A stretch of DNA of 64,000 nucleotides, from positions 1 through 64,000 of the forward strand of contig CAWFLL010000002.1 in assembly GCA_963816785.1 (NCBI GenBank), written 5' to 3'. This document shows positions 27,444 to 37,484 of this stretch, piece after piece. Position 1 is the first letter of the stretch. Each line of letters starts with the position of its first letter. This stretch comes from VRUE01 sp963816785. GTDB taxonomy: Bacteria; Actinomycetota; Thermoleophilia; Solirubrobacterales; 70-9. A program made the translations under genes and the position numbers. The notes below the pieces were generated by a model. The model searched no databases. It saw only the letters and a list, made by a program, of their open reading frames with translations, and was not told where the DNA came from.

Positions 27444-28774
27444 TCAGGCGGCGCGGGGCATCTCCTGCGACGGCGCCACGCTCGGGGGAGCGAGGGCAGC
27501 CTCGATCGAATCCGAGGTGATCTCGACCAGGCGGCGGAGGTCGCCCTCGGAGATCGCCAGCGGCGGCATCAGGACGACGACGTCGCCGAGCGGGCGGATG
27601 ATCGCGCCGCGCCTGCGCGCCTCGAGCGTGACCCGGTGGCCGACTCGAAGCGACGGGTCGTGCTCACCGAGGTCGATGCCGACCATCAGGCCGCGGCCGC
27701 GAACCTCGACCACCCCGGGCATGCTCGGCCACCGCGCTCGAGCAGCTCGGCGAGCAGGCGGATCTTCGGCTGCAGATGCGTCGAGCGTGCGCTCGCTCTC
27801 GAAGACGTCGAGGTTGGCCAGCGCGGCGGCGCAGGCGAGCGGGTTGCCGGTGTAGGTGTGGCCGTGGAAGAAGGTGCGCTGCTCCTCGGGCGCGCCGAGG
27901 AAGGCCTCGTAGATCCGCTCGGTCGTCAGCGTCGCGGCGAGCGGCAGGTAGCCGCCGGTCAGGCCCTTGGCGAGGCAGAGCAGGTCGGGCGCCACCCCCT
28001 CCTGCTCGCAGGCGAACATCGTCCCGGTGCGGCCGAAGCCGGTCGCCACCTCGTCGCAGATCAGCAGCACGTCGAACCGGTCGCAGAGCTCGCGCACCGC
28101 CGCGCAGGTAGCCGGGCGGGTGGACGATGCATCCCGGCCGCGCCCTGGACCAGCGGCTCGACGATCACGGCGGCGATCTCCTCCTCGTGCGGCGGCGAGC
28201 ACCCGCTCGAGGTCGGACGCGTCGCCCGGCTCGGCGGCGTGTGCGCCTCGAACAGCAGCGGCCGGTAGGCGGCGTGGAAGAGGTCGATGCCGCCGACGGA
28301 GACCGAGCCGATCGTGTCGCCGTGGTAGGCGTCGCGCGAGGTGGACGAAGGAGGTCCGCCGGGCGTGCTGGCCGCCGCGCTGCTGCTAGTACTGGAAGGC
28401 CATCTTCAGCGCGACCTCGACCGCGGTCGAGCCGGAGTCGGAGTAGAAGACGCGGCTCAGGCCGGGCGGGGCGAGCTCGACCAGCCGCGCGGCCAGCTCG
28501 GCGGCGCCGGGGTGGGTCAGGCCGAGCATCGTCGAGTGCGCGACCCGGTCGAGCTGGTCGCGCAGCGCCTGGTCGATCTCCGGGTGGCGGTGGCCGTGAA
28601 CGTTGCACCACAGCGAGGAGACGCCGTCGAGGTAGCGCCGGCCCGTCGCCGTCGATCAGGTAGGCAGCCCTCGGCCCGCTCGATCACCAGCGGCTCTTCC
28701 TCGCACCAACCCTGCTGCTGCGTGAACGGGTGCCAGAGGTGGTCGCGGTCGAGTTGCGCATGATCCGACGGCAT
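27444..28774 (-). CDS. bioA: adenosylmethionine-8-amino-7-oxononanoate aminotransferase, frameshifted
   Basis: About 440-aa PLP aminotransferase converting KAPA to DAPA with SAM as amino donor, third-last step of biotin synthesis. The N terminus MPSDHAQLDRDHLWHPFTQQ, the cofactor motif LLICDEVATGFGRTG, the PLP lysine in CLAKGLTGGYLPLAA and FFHGHTYTGNPLACAAALAN are diagnostic. The first half is broken by five or more single-base indels between 28090 and 28650, for example an extra G after GCC near 28190. It is separated from bioBFD by a MarR/MFS pair on the other strand. Confidence 0.9.
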
Positions 28775-28894
28775 CGCTGAGTCGAGACTAGAAGCGCCAC
28801 CGGCCGGAATCCCGATCCGAGTGATCGTGATTCGATCACACAGAGCAAATATTGCGCTGGAGAAATAGTTGTCTCTGCGCAACTATTAACGCTA

Positions 28895-29430
28895 ATGCAG
28901 GCAAGCGAGACATCGACGGTCACCGCGGCGACCTCCAAGGTCGACAGGGAGGCCCAGGAAACGGCCGCACGGCTCGGCGCCCTGCTCCGCCACCTCTTTC
29001 TCTACGACCGCGGAAACATGCTCCGCGTCCTCGAGGAGAGCGGGCTCTCGACAACCCAGATCCAAGGCGCTGCTCGAGCTCGGCGGCCTCGGCGAGGAGG
29101 CCGAGCCGCGTCAGGTCTCCGACCTGGCGGAGACGTTTGGGGTCTCGGTGCCCGTCGATGAGCCGTGCCGTCGACGCCCTGGTCAAGAAACGGCTCGCGA
29201 CTCGGGTCGAGGACACCGAGGACCGCCGGGTCCGCCGCGTCGCGATCACGAGCAGGGGCAAGGACCTGGTCAACACGCTTCTCGTCATCCGCCTGGCGGG
29301 GATGGAGACCTTCGCCGCCAGCCTCAGCGCGGCCCAGCGTCGCAAGCTGGATGCCGCCGTCGATTCCCTGATGGACCGCGAGGACATCGCCGCGGCCTAC
29401 GAGATCCTGAAGGGAAGGTGGACTCCCCCG
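28895..29430 (+). CDS. MarR family transcriptional regulator, frameshifted
   Basis: About 178-aa winged-helix regulator. Helical N terminus ARLGALLRHLFLYDRGNMLR, then the DNA-binding part QVSDLAETFGVSVPSMSRAVDALVKKRLATRVED and the wing RRVRRVAITSRGKDLV typical of MarR. Extra bases near 29061 and 29154 break the frame (the second is G after CCC). No stop codon separates this frame from the transporter that follows: it runs in frame into MTRYRHLITDDNRKW. Either a fusion exists or the stop was lost by an indel. It likely controls the transporter. Confidence 0.75.
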
Positions 29431-30916
29431 ATGACCCGTTACCGCCACCTGATCACCGACGACAACCGCAAGTGGTGGACGCTCGGAGCGATGTGCTTCG
29501 CGCTGTTCATGATCATGCTCGACAACACCGTCGTCAACGTCGCGCTGCCCTCGATCCAGCGCGACCTCGGCGCCTCGCTGTCGGCCTCGAGTGGACCGTC
29601 AACGGCTACACGCTCTCGTTCGCCGTTCTGCTCGCCACCGGCGGCCGCCTCGGCGACATCTTCGGACGGCGCCTGATGTTCCTCTTCGGCGTCGTCATCT
29701 TCGCCGCTCTCCTCGGCGACCGCCGGCCTCGCCGTCGACACGACCTCGCTCGTCGCCAGCCGCGTCGTCCAGGGTGTCGGCGCCGCGCTGATGATGCCGG
29801 CGACGCTCTCGATCGTCACCGACGCCTTCCCGCCCACGAGCGCGGCAAGGCGATGGGCACCTGGGCCGGCGTCTCGGCCCTCGCCCTCGCGGTCGGCCCG
29901 GTGCTGGGCGGCTTCCTGACCGAGCACGTCAGCTGGCGGGCGATCTTCTACCTCAACATCCCGGTCGCGGTGGGCGCGGTCGCCGCGGCCCTGTTCGCGG
30001 TGCGCGAGTCGCGCGACACGACCGTCGGCCGCGAGGTCGACTACGCTCGGCGTCGCGACGCTGACCGCCGCGCTGACCGCGCTGATCCTGGCCTTGGTCG
30101 AGGGCAACGCCTGGGGCTGGGGCTCGCCCGAGATCGTCGCCCTGCTGGCCGGCGCCGTCGCCGGGCTCGCCGCCTTCGTCGCGATCGAGCTACGGGTGAA
30201 GGTGCCGATGGTCGAGTTCCACTTCTTCGCCGATCGCAACTTCCTCGGCGCGGTCGTGGTCGCGCTGATCGTCTCCTTCGCGATGCTCGGCGTCTTCTTC
30301 TTCCTCGCCCTCTACATGCAGAACATCCTCGGGTACTCGGCGCTCGAGGCCGGGCTGAGATTCCTGCCCTCGACCCTGATGATCGTGATCGTCGCCCCAA
30401 TAGCCGGGTCGACTCGCCGACCGGATCGGCCCCCGCTGGCTGATCGCGGCCGGCCTCACGATCGTCGCGGCCTCGCTCTACACCTTCAGCGGGATCGCGG
30501 TCGACTCCACCTACGGGCAGCTGCTCCCCGGGTTCATGCTGCTCGGCATCGGGATCGCGCTGACGATGTCGCCGATGACGAGCGCCGCGATGAACGCGGT
30601 CGCGGTCGAGAAGGCCGGGATCGCCTCGGGGGTGCTCTCGATGTTCAGGATGGTCGGCGGCAGCCTCGGCGTGGCGGTCACCGGCGCGATCTTCCAGGCC
30701 GCCGTCGGAAACCCGGCGACCGCGACGCCGACCGAGTTCGTCGACGCGCTCGGCCACGCGATGGGGATATCGGCCATGGTCGCCCTCACGGGCGCCGTAA
30801 TCGCGGCCGTCGCGATCCGGGCGAAGCGGAAGTCGATCAGCCCGGTGGAGGCGGAGGCAGGCCTGGCCATCGGCTCGGATCCCGGAGGTCGAGCCTCGGC
30901 ACCGTCTCGACCCTGA
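29431..30916 (+). CDS. MFS drug transporter, DHA2 (14-helix, EmrB/QacA) family, frameshifted
   Basis: About 490-aa proton-driven multidrug exporter. Motif D1 of DHA2 transporters (MIMLDNTVVNVALPSIQRDL) opens helix 1, motif A-like GGRLGDIFGRRLMF follows, and VSWRAIFYLNIPVAVGAV lies before helix 7. The C-terminal helices include GIASGVLSMFRMVGGSLGVAV. Indels near 29588, 29715, 29835, 30045 and 30409 break the frame; those at 30045 and 30409 are extra G after C, those at 29588 and 29835 are missing C. The tail overlaps bioD convergently. Confidence 0.85.
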
Positions 30917-31496
30917 CCTCGCCGAGCGCCGCGATCGTCTCCAGGTTCGACCGTTCGATCAGGCCCGGCTCGTCCGGCCACGGTGTGAGGACGACCATCG
31001 CCACGTCGAGGCCGGCGGCCCGCGCGGCCTCCAGGGTCAGCAGCGTGTGGTTGACCGTGCCGAGGCCCGGAGGGGCCGCGACAACCAGCGGCAGCTTCAG
31101 CTCGGCGGCGAGGTCGCGGACCGGTAGCGGTCGGCGAGCGGCACGAGCAGGCCGCCGACCCCCTCGCAGACGAACTCGTCGGCACTCGCCGCGGCCGCCT
31201 CGGCGGCCGAGAGCAGGCGGCTCGGGTCGATCTCCTCTCCGGCCAGCGCCGCGGCGAGGTGGGGTGAGGCCGGAGGTCCGTAGCGGTAGGGGGCGATCTC
31301 GTCGTCGCTCTGCTGGGAGCCCGCGGCGCGGCGCAGCAGCTCGTGGTCGGGCTCACCCGGGTCATCGAGCCCGGTCACGGCGGGCTTGAACACCGCCACC
31401 GCCCTCCCCGATCGCCGCCAGGGTGCGGGCGATCACGGCGGCAACCACCGTCTTGCCGACCTCCGTCCCGGTCCCGGTGACGAAGACGCCGCGCAC
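30837..31496 (-). CDS. bioD: dethiobiotin synthetase, frameshifted
   Basis: About 218-aa ATP-dependent enzyme that closes the ureido ring of dethiobiotin. The P-loop VTGTGTEVGKT is at the N terminus (GTG start at 31496), and CEGVGGLLVPLADRY gives the conserved substrate/ATP segment. Extra bases near 31130 and 31405 break the frame; after correction it ends PRLDLRDPSRWPGLPPPPG. It is downstream of bioF by 9 bp in a bioB-bioF-bioD operon. Confidence 0.9.
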
Positions 31497-31505
31497 GTAT
31501 GGGCC

Positions 31506-32702
<1,197 letters not shown>

Positions 32703-32706
<4 letters not shown>

Positions 32707-33833
32707 GCCGCAGATTTCTTCGGATAGGGGGGAGGCTTCTTCGCCTTCTTGATCACCCGCAGCTGGGTCGATGGGTCCCAGAAGCTGGCCTCCTCCTGGC
32801 GGTCGATCAGCTCCTCCATCGGCGTCGCCGGGGTCTCGCCGTCGAGCCACCCGGAGCGGTTGTCCGGCCGCGGGTTGGCGCCGTTGTCGGGCTGACGCGC
32901 GACGTTCAGCCCCAGCTCCTCGAACATCGCCCGGTCGTCCTCCGGCTCGGCGCCGAGTGTGGTCAGGAAGTTCCCCATCATCACCCCGTTCAGCCCCGCC
33001 TTCACCGCAAGCGGCTGCAGGTCGCCGAGGTTCTCGACCCGGCCGCCGCAGAGACGGAACAGCGCGCCGGGGATGATCAGGCGGAAGATCGCCACCCACT
33101 TGACGACCTCCCACGCGTCCATCAGCGGGCGATCTCCGAACTTGGTCCCCTCGCGCGGGTTGAGCAGGTTGATCGGGACCGAGGTCGGGTTGAGCTGCGA
33201 GAGCTCGAAGGCCATCTCGACCCGCTGGCGCGGGGTCTCGCCGAGGTTGAGGATGCCGCCGACGCAGGTCTCCAGGCCGGCCTCCTTGACGGCGTCGATC
33301 GTCCGCAGCCGCCCCTCGTAGCGCACCGTGGTCGACACCTCGGGGTAGTAGGAGCGCGCCGACTCGACGTTGTGGTGGACGCGCTGGATGCCGGCCTCGC
33401 GCAGCCTCTTGGCGCGCTCGGTCGACATGTGCCCGATCGAGGCGCAGCGCTTCAGGTTGGTGTTCTCGGAGACCAGCCTGGCGCCCTCGAGGATCTTCTC
33501 GAAGTCGCGCTTCGAGAGCCCCTGGCCCTGCGTCACCATGCAGAAGCGGTGCGCGCCGGCCGCCTCCGCCGCCCTCGCGTGCTCGAGGATCTGCTCCGGC
33601 TCCATCATCGCGTGCATCGGCGTGTCCGCCTCCGCGTAGCGGGACTGGGCGCAGAATCCGCAGTCCTCGGCGCAGCCGCCGGACTTCGCGTTGACCAGCG
33701 AGCACATGTCGGTCGAGTCGCCGAACCCCTCCCTCCGCACCTCCCAGGCGCGCTCGACGAGGTCGCCGATCTGCTCGTGGTCGGCCAGCCCTCCGAGCGC
33801 GAGGGCCTCGTCGAACGAGATCAGGGGTCCCAT
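32703..33833 (-). CDS. bioB: biotin synthase
   Basis: 376-aa radical SAM enzyme inserting sulfur into dethiobiotin. The 4Fe-4S/SAM motif CxxxCxxC is in GGCAEDCGFCAQSRY (about residues 53-67), with the conserved HNVESARSYYPEVSTT and NPREGTKFGDRPL later; auxiliary cluster ligands (Cys at CASIGHM, CVGGILN) are present. Frame intact, unlike bioF, bioD and bioA. First gene of the operon; bioF overlaps by four bases. The C terminus has an extra lysine/proline-rich tail of about 40 residues. Confidence 0.95.
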
Positions 33834-33862
33834 TCGGCCGCAGGCTAGGCTCCGGACCGGAC

Positions 33863-34975
33863 GTGGACTCGGCGACGATCAGACGGCGACGGGTCGCGGC
33901 TGCGATCGGCTGCGGGCTCGCAATTGGGGCGTTCGCCTTCGGCGTGACGCTGGGGGACGGCGAGGAGCCTGCCCGGAGTGTCGCCTCCCAGCTCGACAAG
34001 CCCCAGCTCGCCGGGCAGCGGGTGGTCACCGGCTTCCAGGGCACGTCTGTTCCCGCGAGGGTGCGGCGGATGGTCCGCGAAGGACGGCTTGCCGGCGTCA
34101 TCCTCTTCGCCGGGAACACCCCGACCCGAGCAGCGGGTCGGAGCCTGATCCGCAGCCTGCAGGCGATTCCGCGGCCCGCCGGCCTGCGCGACCCGCTGCT
34201 GGTGATGCTCGACCAGGAGGGCGGGCTGGTGAAGCGGGTCGGCGGCGCCCCCAACGCCTCGGCGCGGGTGATGGGGGAGAGGGGCGCCGCATACAGCCGC
34301 GACCAGGGTCGTCGCACCGGCCTCAACCTGCGCGACGTCGGCGTCAACGTCGACCTCGCGCCGGTCCTCGACGTCGCCCGCCCGGGAGGGACGATCGCCG
34401 AAACCGAACGCGGCTTCGGCTCGACGCCCGCCGCGGTGGCGACCACAGCCGTGCCCTTCGCCGAGGCATTGCAGGGGGCGGGCGTCGCCGCCACCGCGAA
34501 GCACTTCCCGGGGATCGGCTCGGCTCGCCTCAACACCGACTTCGCGGTTCAGCGGATCGAGCGCTCGAAGGCGGCCCTGCGCCGGGTGGACGAGGCGCCC
34601 TACCGGGACTTCATCGCCGGCGGTGGTGACCTCGTGATGCTGAGCACCGCGATCTACCCCGCCTTCTCGGGCCGCCCGGCGGCCTTCACCCGCTCGATCG
34701 CCAGCGGCGAGCTGCGAGACCGGCTCGGGTTCGAGGGCGTCTCGATCACCGACGCGCTCGAGACCGTCGCCGTGCGGGACTTCGGCGGCCCTGCCAAGGC
34801 CGGCCTCGCCGCCGTCCGCGCCGGTGTCGACCTGCTCCTCTACGCCGACTCCGAAGCCGCCCGCCTCGCCCACCGGGCCCTCACCAAGGGCCTCTACTCC
34901 GGCTCGCTCCCACGCGCCGCCTTCGAGGATTCCGCCGGCCGCGTCCTCCGCCTCCGCCACCGACTCGGCCAGTAA
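33863..34975 (+). CDS. glycoside hydrolase family 3, NagZ-like, exported
   Basis: 370-aa GH3 N-domain-only protein similar to beta-N-acetylhexosaminidases that cut peptidoglycan GlcNAc. GTG start at 33863; an N-terminal signal/anchor (AAAIGCGLAIGAFAFGV) puts it outside. Typical pieces are LLVMLDQEGGLVKRVGG, DLAPVLDVA, AATAKHFPGIGSARLNTD and the nucleophile region GVSITDALE. The NagZ acid/base histidine loop (HGDT...DSH) is not seen after KHFPG, so its catalysis may differ. It is divergent from bioB with 29 bp between starts. Confidence 0.85.
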   Translation: MDSATIRRRRVAAAIGCGLAIGAFAFGVTLGDGEEPARSVASQLDKPQLAGQRVVTGFQGTSVPARVRRMVREGRLAGVILFAGNTPTRAAGRSLIRSLQAIPRPAGLRDPLLVMLDQEGGLVKRVGGAPNASARVMGERGAAYSRDQGRRTGLNLRDVGVNVDLAPVLDVARPGGTIAETERGFGSTPAAVATTAVPFAEALQGAGVAATAKHFPGIGSARLNTDFAVQRIERSKAALRRVDEAPYRDFIAGGGDLVMLSTAIYPAFSGRPAAFTRSIASGELRDRLGFEGVSITDALETVAVRDFGGPAKAGLAAVRAGVDLLLYADSEAARLAHRALTKGLYSGSLPRAAFEDSAGRVLRLRHRLGQ

Positions 34976-35086
34976 ATGCTCAGTTGAACCCGTCACCCAT
35001 TCATTCAGCCGTCCCACGAAATCGACGGATCGTGGGGTGGGCAGCCGACACTCGATGCCCCCAATGGAGGCCCGACCTTCGTGAGA

Positions 35087-35121
35087 TTGCATTTGAGCTC
35101 GCTATGCGGGTCTAAATGCAA
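35087..35121. terminator. inverted repeat between convergent genes
   Basis: TTGCATTT (35087-35094) and AAATGCAA (35114-35121) form a perfect 8-bp inverted repeat with a 19-nt loop; flanking AG/CT-rich bases extend it imperfectly. The 158-bp gap separates two converging genes, so a bidirectional terminator is the simplest idea. The AT-rich arms are unusual for this DNA, and a regulator site is an alternative. Confidence 0.4.
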
Positions 35122-35133
35122 ACTCGGCGTAGA

Positions 35134-35769
35134 TCACTCTCCCGGGACCGCTGCCAGCGACTCCCAGAGATAGAGCGAGGCGAGGCTGCGGTGGGGCCGC
35201 CAGGCCTCGCCGATCTCGAGCACCTCGGTCGGGGCCGGCATCTCGGCGAGCCCGTACTCGTTCTGGACCGCCTTGCGGATCCCGAGGTCGCCGCCGGAGA
35301 GGACGTCCGGCCGTTCGAGGTGGAAGAGCAGGAACATCTCCGCGGTCCACTGGCCGAGTCCCCGGACCGCGACGATCTCCTCGATCACCTCCTCGTCGCT
35401 GAGGTCGTCGAGGCGGTCGAGCTCGAGCTCGCCGGAGATCACGTGCGAGGCGAGGTCGCGGATGTACTCGACCTTGCGGCCGGAGAGGCCCGCCGCCCGC
35501 AGGTCGTCCTCGCTCGCCTCGAGCAGCTGCTCGGGCGCCGGGGTGCTGCCCCCGAACAGGTCGAGGATCCGTCCGTAGATGGTGCGCGCCGCTTTGGTCG
35601 ATAGCTGCTGGCCGACGATCGCCCGCAGCAGCGCCCCGTAGCCGTCGGCGGGCCGCTCCTCGCTTCGCCTCCGCAAACGGGTCTCGAGGTCGATCTCGCC
35701 GATCCGCTCGATCAGCGCCGCCATCTCCGGCCCGGAGGCGGCCAGCTCCTCTCGGGCGGCCGCGCTCAC
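35134..35769 (-). CDS. alkA: DNA-3-methyladenine glycosylase II (AlkA/HhH-GPD)
   Basis: 211-aa base-excision glycosylase of the HhH-GPD superfamily, removing alkylated purines. ALLRAIVGQQLSTKAARTIY, the HhH motif EIVAVRGLGQWTAEMFLLF and the catalytic Asp in SGGDLGIRKAV are clear. It lacks the N-terminal AlkA_N domain, as in many short bacterial enzymes. Start GTG at 35769 overlaps the TGA of the enoyl-CoA hydratase gene (GTGA), so it is the last gene of a coupled three-gene operon with no obvious functional link. Confidence 0.88.
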   Translation of the reverse strand: MSAAAREELAASGPEMAALIERIGEIDLETRLRRRSEERPADGYGALLRAIVGQQLSTKAARTIYGRILDLFGGSTPAPEQLLEASEDDLRAAGLSGRKVEYIRDLASHVISGELELDRLDDLSDEEVIEEIVAVRGLGQWTAEMFLLFHLERPDVLSGGDLGIRKAVQNEYGLAEMPAPTEVLEIGEAWRPHRSLASLYLWESLAAVPGE

Positions 35770-36575
35770 CGCCCGGTCCAGCGCGGTTTGCGCTTCTCGG
35801 CAAATGCCTGGATGCCCTCGCGGAAGTCCTCCGAGGCGAAGCACGATTCGCGCAGGGCGACCAGGTCCGCCTCCTGCTGCTCGCTCAGGACCGGGTTGGC
35901 GATCAGCACCTCGATCGCCTGCTTGTTGCCGCGCATCGAGAGCGGCGCGTTGGCGGCGATCGCCGCGGCCAGCTCGACGGCAGCCTGCTCGAGCTCCTCA
36001 TCGGGAAAGACCTCGTGGACGAGCCCGATCTGCTCGGCGCGGGGGGCCTCGACGTTGCGCCCGGTCAGGAACAGCTCCTTCGTCCGGGCGAGCCCGATCG
36101 CGTCGAGGAACTTGCGCAGCCCGGTGTGGCCGTAGATCAAGCCGAGTTTGGCCGGCGGCATTCCCAGCTTCGCGCCCGCCGCGCAGACCCGCAGGTCGCA
36201 GGTGATCGCCAGCTCCAGCCCGCCCCCGAGGCAGTGGCCGTTGATCATCGCCACCGTCGGCCAGGGGTGGGCCGCGAGCGCCTCCATCGCGGCGTGGAAG
36301 GGATGGGCGACGAGGGACTCCGCGTCGCGCTCGAAGGTCTGGGTCGGGATCGACCCGATGTCGTATCCGGCCGAGAAGACCGGCGGGGCGCCGGTGATCA
36401 GCACGCAGCGGTTCTCGATCCCGGAATCGAGCCGGGGCAGCGTCTCCGCGAGCGTGTCGAGGATCTCGTGGTCGAGGGCGTTGCGGCGCTCCGGATTCGA
36501 GATCGTGATCCTGACGACCGCCTCGGCGGGGGAGTCGAGGATCAGCTTGCCGCCGGCGAGCTCCTCTGAGGTCAC
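35766..36575 (-). CDS. enoyl-CoA hydratase/isomerase family protein
   Basis: 269-aa crotonase-fold protein. The oxyanion-hole segments are APPVFSAGYDIGSI and NGHCLGGGLELAITCDLRVC, followed by AKLGMPPAKLGLIYGHTG. The first catalytic Glu position of hydratases (typically in ARFGQPE) is replaced by AKLGMPP, and a Gly-Leu pair follows, so a plain hydratase is uncertain; it could be an isomerase, decarboxylase or hydrolase. GTG start at 36575 overlaps the stop of the biotinyl-domain gene. Confidence 0.85.
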   Translation of the reverse strand: MTSEELAGGKLILDSPAEAVVRITISNPERRNALDHEILDTLAETLPRLDSGIENRCVLITGAPPVFSAGYDIGSIPTQTFERDAESLVAHPFHAAMEALAAHPWPTVAMINGHCLGGGLELAITCDLRVCAAGAKLGMPPAKLGLIYGHTGLRKFLDAIGLARTKELFLTGRNVEAPRAEQIGLVHEVFPDEELEQAAVELAAAIAANAPLSMRGNKQAIEVLIANPVLSEQQEADLVALRESCFASEDFREGIQAFAEKRKPRWTGR

Positions 36576-36784
36576 TCCAGCACGACGAGGACGTCGCCTT
36601 CGCTGACCGCCTGGCCCTCCTCGCAGCGAATCTCCTTGACGGTCCCGTCGTCCTCGACCTCGACCGGGATCTCCATCTTCATCGACTCGAGGATTACCAC
36701 GGTGTCGCCGTCCTCCACCTGGTCGCCGACCTCGACCTCGATTTTCCATACGTTGCCGGTGATGTGCGCCTCTATGTCCGCCAT
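36572..36784 (-). CDS. stand-alone biotinyl/lipoyl carrier protein
   Basis: 70-aa single biotinyl domain. The biotinylation motif is ESMKMEIPV (Lys about residue 36), with the second half-turn GQAVSEGDVLVVLE at the C terminus. It would carry CO2 as carboxybiotin for an acyl-CoA carboxylase; a carboxyltransferase subunit is encoded at 57228 and biotin synthesis lies just upstream. First gene of an operon with the crotonase-fold protein and AlkA (4-bp overlaps). Confidence 0.88.
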   Translation of the reverse strand: MADIEAHITGNVWKIEVEVGDQVEDGDTVVILESMKMEIPVEVEDDGTVKEIRCEEGQAVSEGDVLVVLE

Positions 36785-36793
36785 GCAGCGGGA

Positions 36794-36800
36794 CAATATC
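36794..36800. promoter_or_regulatory. shared, symmetric -10 element
   Basis: The 20-bp gap between divergent starts contains ACAATATCC. Plus reading: CAATAT (36794-36799) five bases before GTG 36805. Minus reading: GATATT (36800-36795) ten bases before ATG 36784. It resembles the arrangement at 8593 and 42906. No -35 recognised. Confidence 0.4.
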
Positions 36801-36804
36801 CGCC

Positions 36805-37484
36805 GTGTCTGACTCCCTCGCCGTCCTCGTTGCTGCGCGCAACGAGGACGATCGGATCGGAGACACCGTCGCGGCCCTGCGCGGGGCCTTCCCAGATGCG
36901 GCGATCTGGGTCGCCGACGACGCCTCGACCGACGACACACAGGGGGTCGCGCTGGCGGCCGGCGCCCAGGTCGTCAGCCGCGGCCGCCCGCACGGCAAGG
37001 GAGCCAACGTGACCGCCGCCGCCGAGGCGGCCCTCTCAGCGTCTCCGCCCGCCCTCTTCCTCCTCTGCGACGGTGACCTCGGCGCCTCCGCCGGGGCGCT
37101 GACCGCCCTCGTCGACGCGGTCGAGCGGGGCGATTGCGACCTCGCCGTCGCCGCCTTCCGGCGCCGTGTCGGAGGCGGCTTCGGGGCTCGCCCTCGGCTT
37201 CGCCCGCTGGGCGATCCGCCGCCGCTGCGGGCTCGAGACCGACGGCGCCGATATCCGGGCAGCGGGCGATGCGAGTCGAGGTCCTGCGGGCGACGCTCCC
37301 GTTCGCCGACGGCTACGGGATGGAGGTCGGGATGACGATCGACGCCGTGCGCTCCGGCTACAGCCTGCGCGAGTACGAGCTCGACCTCGCCCACCGGGCG
37401 ACCGGTCGAACCCTCACCGGCTTCGCCCACCGGGCCAGGCAGCTGCGCGACTTCGCCCGCGCCTACCGCTCCCGCGGCGGGTAG
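36805..37484 (+). CDS. glycosyltransferase family 2, frameshifted
   Basis: About 226-aa GT-A fold transferase. N terminus LAVLVAARNEDDRIGDTVAAL with the nucleotide-binding Asp in WVADDASTDDT, and LLCDGDLGASAGALTALV as the DxD-like metal motif. Later pieces GGFGLALGFARWAIRRR and LPFADGYGMEVGMTIDAV read in other frames; indels near 37175-37180 and 37245. GTG start at 36805. It overlaps the convergent amidase by 22 bp. Acceptor unknown. Confidence 0.8.

Noticed and set aside
36572..36784. Lipoyl rather than biotinyl carrier
   Set aside because: ESMKME is the biotin motif; lipoyl domains have DKA or similar around the lysine, and biotin genes are close by.
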